A DNA stretch of 38,994 bases, from the NCBI GenBank assembly GCA_028293425.1, contig JAQGOV010000265.1, positions 1 to 38,994 on the forward strand, given 5' to 3'. The translations under genes and the position numbers were made by a program. Source of the DNA: Verrucomicrobiales bacterium (GTDB lineage Bacteria; Verrucomicrobiota; Verrucomicrobiia; Limisphaerales; JAQGOV01). The notes under the pieces were generated by a model, which was not told where the DNA came from, did no database searches, and saw nothing but the letters and a program-made list of their open reading frames with translations. Below are positions 35,601 through 38,994 of this stretch, piece by piece; position 1 is the stretch's first letter; every line of letters starts with the position of its first letter.

Positions 35601-36878
35601 ATGGATTTGTCTCGTTCGGCGCTGGTGGTAGGCGGTGGCATAGCCGGGTTAAGTGCCGCCCTGGAACTCTCAAAGCATGGGTGGGTTGTTACCATCTTGG
35701 AAGCCCGCCGCCGATTGGGTGGCCGCATTCTGTCTCGCAAAAGTCGAGGTGTGGATTTCGAACTTGGGGCAGAGTTCATCCACGGAAAGCCCAAAATTTT
35801 CTGGGCTTTGCTCGAGAACGCCGGCTTCGAAATTGCGGAAGTCCCTGAAAAGCATTGGCACCCAACCGGAACAGGTCAAATGGAGCAGCGAGATGTTTGG
35901 AAAGATTTGGAGGAGATTTTTCAAAAAATAAACCCAGATACCCCGGATGAAACTTTTGCAGACTTCATTCATAAACTCAAGGTGCCGGGTAACCTTAGCC
36001 GCGAAGCCATCGATTTCGTTGAAGGCTTCAATGCCGCGGACCAGCACAAGATTGGAGTTCATGGATTGACAGCGGCTGAAGAGGCTTCCGGACAGATCGA
36101 GGGCGATCGTGCCTTCTGGCTGACCGGTGGTTACGGACAGTTGATAAATTGGCTGGAGACTGCACTGCGAAAACAAAAGGTACGCATCATTCAAGGCGCA
36201 GTCGTCAAAACCATCGAATGGCATCCGCATCATGTCACTTCCGAATTTATGCTGAATCACAGGTCCCAAGTCGTGTCAGGAGACGCTGCCGTTATCACTC
36301 TGCCGCTTGGTGTGTTGAAATCCGAAACCATGCAAATCCTGCCCCGGCTAACGGAAAAAGGAGAAGCGATTCAGGCCATGAAGTTTGGCAACGTCGCCAA
36401 AGTGATTCTGAGGTTCAGGTCACGATTCTGGCCTCAGTCGCACTTCGGTTTTATCCACAGCCAGGATGATTGGTTCCCCGTTTGGTGGTCTAGTCCATCC
36501 GAGGACGTGATCACAGGTTGGGTGGGTGGTCCCAAAGCTGAACGCTTTGGCGGGGAAAATGAATTATCGGTGCAAACGCGCGCCTTGGAGTCCTTGTCCA
36601 GGATTTTCAAGGAGCCAACCCCAGGACTCCAGGAACTGCTTGTGGAATTTCACTACCACGATTGGCGAGCTGACCCATTTTCGCTTGGCGCCTACAGCTA
36701 TTTGCCAGTGAATGGATTGAAACTTCCCCAGATTCTTGGACAACCGGAAGCCGACACTTTGTTTTTCGCAGGCGAGGCAACCAGTGCCGATTACCAGCTC
36801 GGAACCGTTCACGGCGCCTTCGAAAGCGGCCTGCGTGCAGCGCGGGAAGTACTCTCCGAAACCGTTGCTGGAAGATGA
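35601..36878 (+). CDS. FAD-dependent flavin amine oxidase
   Basis: 425 residues. N-terminal dinucleotide fold VVGGGIAGLSAALELSKHG with the acidic strand end VTILEARRRLGGRI, then FELGAEFIHG, a substrate domain, and the C-terminal FAD motif FFAGEATSADYQLGTVHGA, all as in monoamine/polyamine oxidases. It oxidises a primary or secondary amine to an imine with O2 as likely acceptor; substrate unknown. No signal peptide. GGGGG five nt before ATG 35601 is a good SD, and the gene starts about 75 bp after the terminator, so it opens a new unit. Confidence 0.93.
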   Translation: MDLSRSALVVGGGIAGLSAALELSKHGWVVTILEARRRLGGRILSRKSRGVDFELGAEFIHGKPKIFWALLENAGFEIAEVPEKHWHPTGTGQMEQRDVWKDLEEIFQKINPDTPDETFADFIHKLKVPGNLSREAIDFVEGFNAADQHKIGVHGLTAAEEASGQIEGDRAFWLTGGYGQLINWLETALRKQKVRIIQGAVVKTIEWHPHHVTSEFMLNHRSQVVSGDAAVITLPLGVLKSETMQILPRLTEKGEAIQAMKFGNVAKVILRFRSRFWPQSHFGFIHSQDDWFPVWWSSPSEDVITGWVGGPKAERFGGENELSVQTRALESLSRIFKEPTPGLQELLVEFHYHDWRADPFSLGAYSYLPVNGLKLPQILGQPEADTLFFAGEATSADYQLGTVHGAFESGLRAAREVLSETVAGR

Positions 36879-37014
36879 GCACTTAAGCACGGTCCACCCT
36901 CCAGACGTTTGGCCCTCAGAGACTTTCGACGATCGGAAGCCGCCCAGGAAAAGCTTTGGTTGTGAGCTTCCGTCTCGGAATGCCGTTCGCCCGCTTCCGG
37001 GTGTATATTACCAC

Positions 37015-37371
37015 ATGCAAACGGGAGAAAAGGGTTCTGCAAAAGCCGGCATTAGCGAGCGAAGCGCGCTTGTTGTGAATGAGGCTCAATTAATCCTCGC
37101 TGAGAAGCGCACGGCTTTTGCGGCTTTGCGCACCGGCATTGCCATTTTCGCTCTCCCGCTTTCTGTCCTCAGCGTTCTAATAGCCACTTCCCGGTATTAT
37201 GATATTCATCATGTCATGCACCTCTTCATCCCGCTGGCATTGATAAATGTTGGTTTGATTACCCTGGGAATTTACCTGGTTTGGCACTCCTTTCGCAAAA
37301 TCCACCATTACGACCGGCTGCTTGCGGAGTTGAAAGCAAAGCATCATAGACTCGCCGCCTTTCTTGATTGA
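37015..37371 (+). CDS. DUF202-like small membrane protein
   Basis: 118 residues from ATG 37015; the frame is open to 36736 but that part lies in the amine oxidase gene. Two TM helices at about 39-59 and 68-90, preceded by the family-like NEAQLILAEKRTAFAALRTG motif and followed by a basic helix (FRKIHHYDRLLAELKAKHHR). This fits the YidH/DUF202 family, whose function is not established. It lies 136 bp after the amine oxidase and 52 bp before the MFS gene. Confidence 0.75.
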   Translation: MQTGEKGSAKAGISERSALVVNEAQLILAEKRTAFAALRTGIAIFALPLSVLSVLIATSRYYDIHHVMHLFIPLALINVGLITLGIYLVWHSFRKIHHYDRLLAELKAKHHRLAAFLD

Positions 37372-37423
37372 CCTTGGGTGAGAAACCCTCTTCCCCACAC
37401 AATTTTTCCAGGCATACTTAAGC

Positions 37424-38680
37424 ATGGCTTGGCCCAGAACGCTGGCAGCGCTCTCCTCCAGAAATTATCGCCTTTATTTTGGCGGCCAATGTATTTCCTT
37501 GATTGGCACCTGGATGACCCAGACCGCTTCCCTTTGGTTGGTTTATCATTTGAGTTCATCCGCGTTTCTGCTCGGGGTCGTTGGGTTTGCCAGCCAAGCC
37601 CCCATATTCTTCCTCTCACCGTTTGCAGGGGTCTGGGTGGACAGAATGAACCGGCACCGCTTGCTCCTCGTCACCCAGTTTTTATCGATGCTGCAATCTT
37701 TCGCGTTGGCGGCGCTGACCTACACTGGACGAATCAGTCCGTCTTACCTGGTGTTGCTTAGCTTGGCTCAAGGCATGATCAATGCCTTTGATCTGCCGAC
37801 ACGTCAGGCTTTGGTGGTTGCTTTTGTGGACCGCCGGGAACACCTGGGGAACGCCATTGCGTTAAACTCTTCTATCTTCAATCTCGCCCGTCTAGTCGGC
37901 CCCGCCCTGGGTGGCTTCGTGGTCGCGGCAGCGGGAGCAGGCGGCTGTTACTTGATTGACGGCTTCAGCTATTTGGCGGTTCTGGGCTCCCTGCTCGCCA
38001 TGCGTCTGCCTCCCAAGGTGGCAGGTCCTGCAAGGAGACACGCCTGGTTGGAATTTCGCGAAGCCTTCCATTACACATATGGCTTAAAGCCGATGCGCAT
38101 CCTGATGGTCACAATCGGTCTCATGAGTTTTTTCGGCTTTTCCTATTCAGTTCTCACGCCCATTTTTGCGAGGGATGTGTTTCACGGGGATGCCAAAGTC
38201 CTGGGTTACCTTATGTCCGGCTCTGGCATTGGCGCTTTGGCTGGCGCGGGCTACTTGAGCACTCGCACCAGCATTCGTGGTTTGGGAACGGTCATTTCCC
38301 TGGGAGGAGCATTTATCGCCATTGGCTTGCTGGGCTTTGCTCTGTCCCGCTGGCTGCCCCTGTCGCTGCTTTCGATGGCCATCACGGGCGCAGGAGGAGT
38401 GCTCCTGATGGCCTCGAGCAACACCGTTCTTCAAACGATTGTGGAGGAGGACAAACGCGGCCGGGTCATGAGTCTCTTCATGATGGCTTTCACCGGGACC
38501 GCTCCGCTGGGAAATCTGGCCATGGGGGCCCTGGCCGGCAAAATTACGGCACCCACCACCCTTGTCATTAGCAGTCTCTTTTGCGGCGCCATCGCTTTGA
38601 TGTTCTTTCGCAAGCTCCCGGAAATCCGAGCCGCCGCCGCGCCTATCCTGGCTAAGCTTGACCTCACTGAGACTACCTGA
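37424..38680 (+). CDS. MFS transporter (MFS_3 / EntS-like)
   Basis: 418-residue inner-membrane protein with about 12 TM helices. N-terminal SSRNYRLYFGGQCISLIGTW, GVWVDRMNRHRLLLVTQ (motif A-like loop 2-3), NAFDLPTRQALVVAFVDR and the EEDKRGRVMSLFMMAFTG motif are typical of the MFS_3 group, which includes siderophore and drug exporters. Substrate is not predictable. No SD before ATG 37424. Confidence 0.92.
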   Translation: MAWPRTLAALSSRNYRLYFGGQCISLIGTWMTQTASLWLVYHLSSSAFLLGVVGFASQAPIFFLSPFAGVWVDRMNRHRLLLVTQFLSMLQSFALAALTYTGRISPSYLVLLSLAQGMINAFDLPTRQALVVAFVDRREHLGNAIALNSSIFNLARLVGPALGGFVVAAAGAGGCYLIDGFSYLAVLGSLLAMRLPPKVAGPARRHAWLEFREAFHYTYGLKPMRILMVTIGLMSFFGFSYSVLTPIFARDVFHGDAKVLGYLMSGSGIGALAGAGYLSTRTSIRGLGTVISLGGAFIAIGLLGFALSRWLPLSLLSMAITGAGGVLLMASSNTVLQTIVEEDKRGRVMSLFMMAFTGTAPLGNLAMGALAGKITAPTTLVISSLFCGAIALMFFRKLPEIRAAAAPILAKLDLTETT

Positions 38681-38693
38681 GGCACTATTTTTT
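38662..38693 (+). terminator. possible intrinsic terminator after the MFS gene
   Basis: CCTCA (38662-38666) pairs with TGAGG (38678-38682) across the stop codon, with an 11-nt loop; TTTTTT follows five bases after the stem (38688-38693). Weak stem. Confidence 0.35.
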
Positions 38694-38772
38694 GCCGATT
38701 CAATTAAGACTTTTGGCGGCGCGAAGGAACAAAACCAGGGCAGGCTCCAACGCGGGGGAAATTTAGGCCCAT

Positions 38773-38994
38773 TTACCGTCGCCACCAGGAACGCCCGGAA
38801 CCTTGTCCACCGGACCCCGTGTCCTCCCCGCCCCGATCCACATACTTCTGAACCAACAACTGGCTGCGGGCAGCCTCCAGCGCCATCCTCATGTCGGCAT
38901 AGGACGCGTAGCGGTCGGCTGGATTTTTGGCCAGCGAAATGCAAATCGCGTCGCTGGTCGGTGCGGTGATCGCCGGGTTGACCAAATTTGGCGG
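38773..38994 (-). CDS. C-terminus of a Ser/Thr protein kinase (partial, runs off the right edge)
   Basis: The minus-strand frame is open from the window edge. The visible 73 residues begin PPNLVNPAITAPTSDAI and continue ICISLAKNPADRYASYADM, the typical end of a Hanks-type (PknB-like) kinase domain (xxLxKxPxxRYxSxxxL), then a short Gly/Ser tail ending SWWRR. The catalytic part lies outside the window. There is no TM segment after the kinase end, so this one is probably soluble or carries its TM elsewhere. Convergent with the MFS gene. Confidence 0.8.
   Translation of the reverse strand, partial: PPNLVNPAITAPTSDAICISLAKNPADRYASYADMRMALEAARSQLLVQKYVDRGGEDTGSGGQGSGRSWWRR

Noticed and set aside
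36736-37014. 93-residue N-terminal extension of the DUF202-like protein
   Set aside because: Lies in another frame of the amine oxidase end and a non-coding-looking gap; the family motif starts after ATG 37015.

Overview
The window looks like a chromosomal segment of a Gram-negative heterotroph of the PVC group, most likely Verrucomicrobiota (Pedosphaera/Limisphaera-like). This is inferred from gene content: very large secreted HYR-repeat proteins ending in dockerin-like calcium loops, a secreted DUF1080 (3-keto-disaccharide hydrolase) protein, a secreted TIM-barrel sugar isomerase, BatD/BatE-type proteins, and many starts with weak or no Shine-Dalgarno. No rRNA, tRNA, insertion sequence, prophage or CRISPR array was seen.

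Layout. (1) 263-1093 (+): NarL/FixJ-type response regulator. (2) 1166-9047 (-): three secreted proteins in one direction. Two are HYR/dockerin-like proteins with nearly co-linear 423-residue C-termini. The third is a small protein carrying a module that also occurs three times in the largest one. A 420-bp leader with palindromes and possible RNA structure precedes them. (3) 9470-9979 (-): a 170-codon reading frame cut by one in-frame TAA. (4) 10081-16686 (-): cell-envelope genes, namely PBP1C, and an aminotransferase / phosphoglycosyl transferase / 4,6-dehydratase set that could build and load the first sugar of a surface glycan. (5) 17002-20190: a small membrane protein (+), then a convergent metallophosphoesterase-TPR pair (-). 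(6) 20352-24351 (+): BatD-BatE pair, DUF1080 protein, Sel1-repeat protein. (7) 24372-27917 (-): single-chain pyruvate carboxylase, divergent from an O-methyltransferase (+). (8) 29111-29804 (-): higBA-type toxin-antitoxin pair with a promoter/operator-like region. (9) 29928-35479 (+): LolD/YbbA-like ATPase, giant FtsX-type permease, secreted beta-sandwich protein and secreted isomerase, closed by a convincing intrinsic terminator at 35500-35527. (10) 35601-38680 (+): flavin amine oxidase, DUF202-like membrane protein, MFS transporter. (11) The C-terminus of a Ser/Thr protein kinase enters from the right edge (-).

Most of the window is ordinary envelope and central-metabolism biology. The least explained parts are the secreted-protein cluster with its recurrent GIWDLG module and structured leader, the stop-interrupted reading frame at 9470-9979, and a hairpin with a competing repeat in front of the small membrane protein at 17002. 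All calls rest on reading motifs in the sequence; no database search was run.
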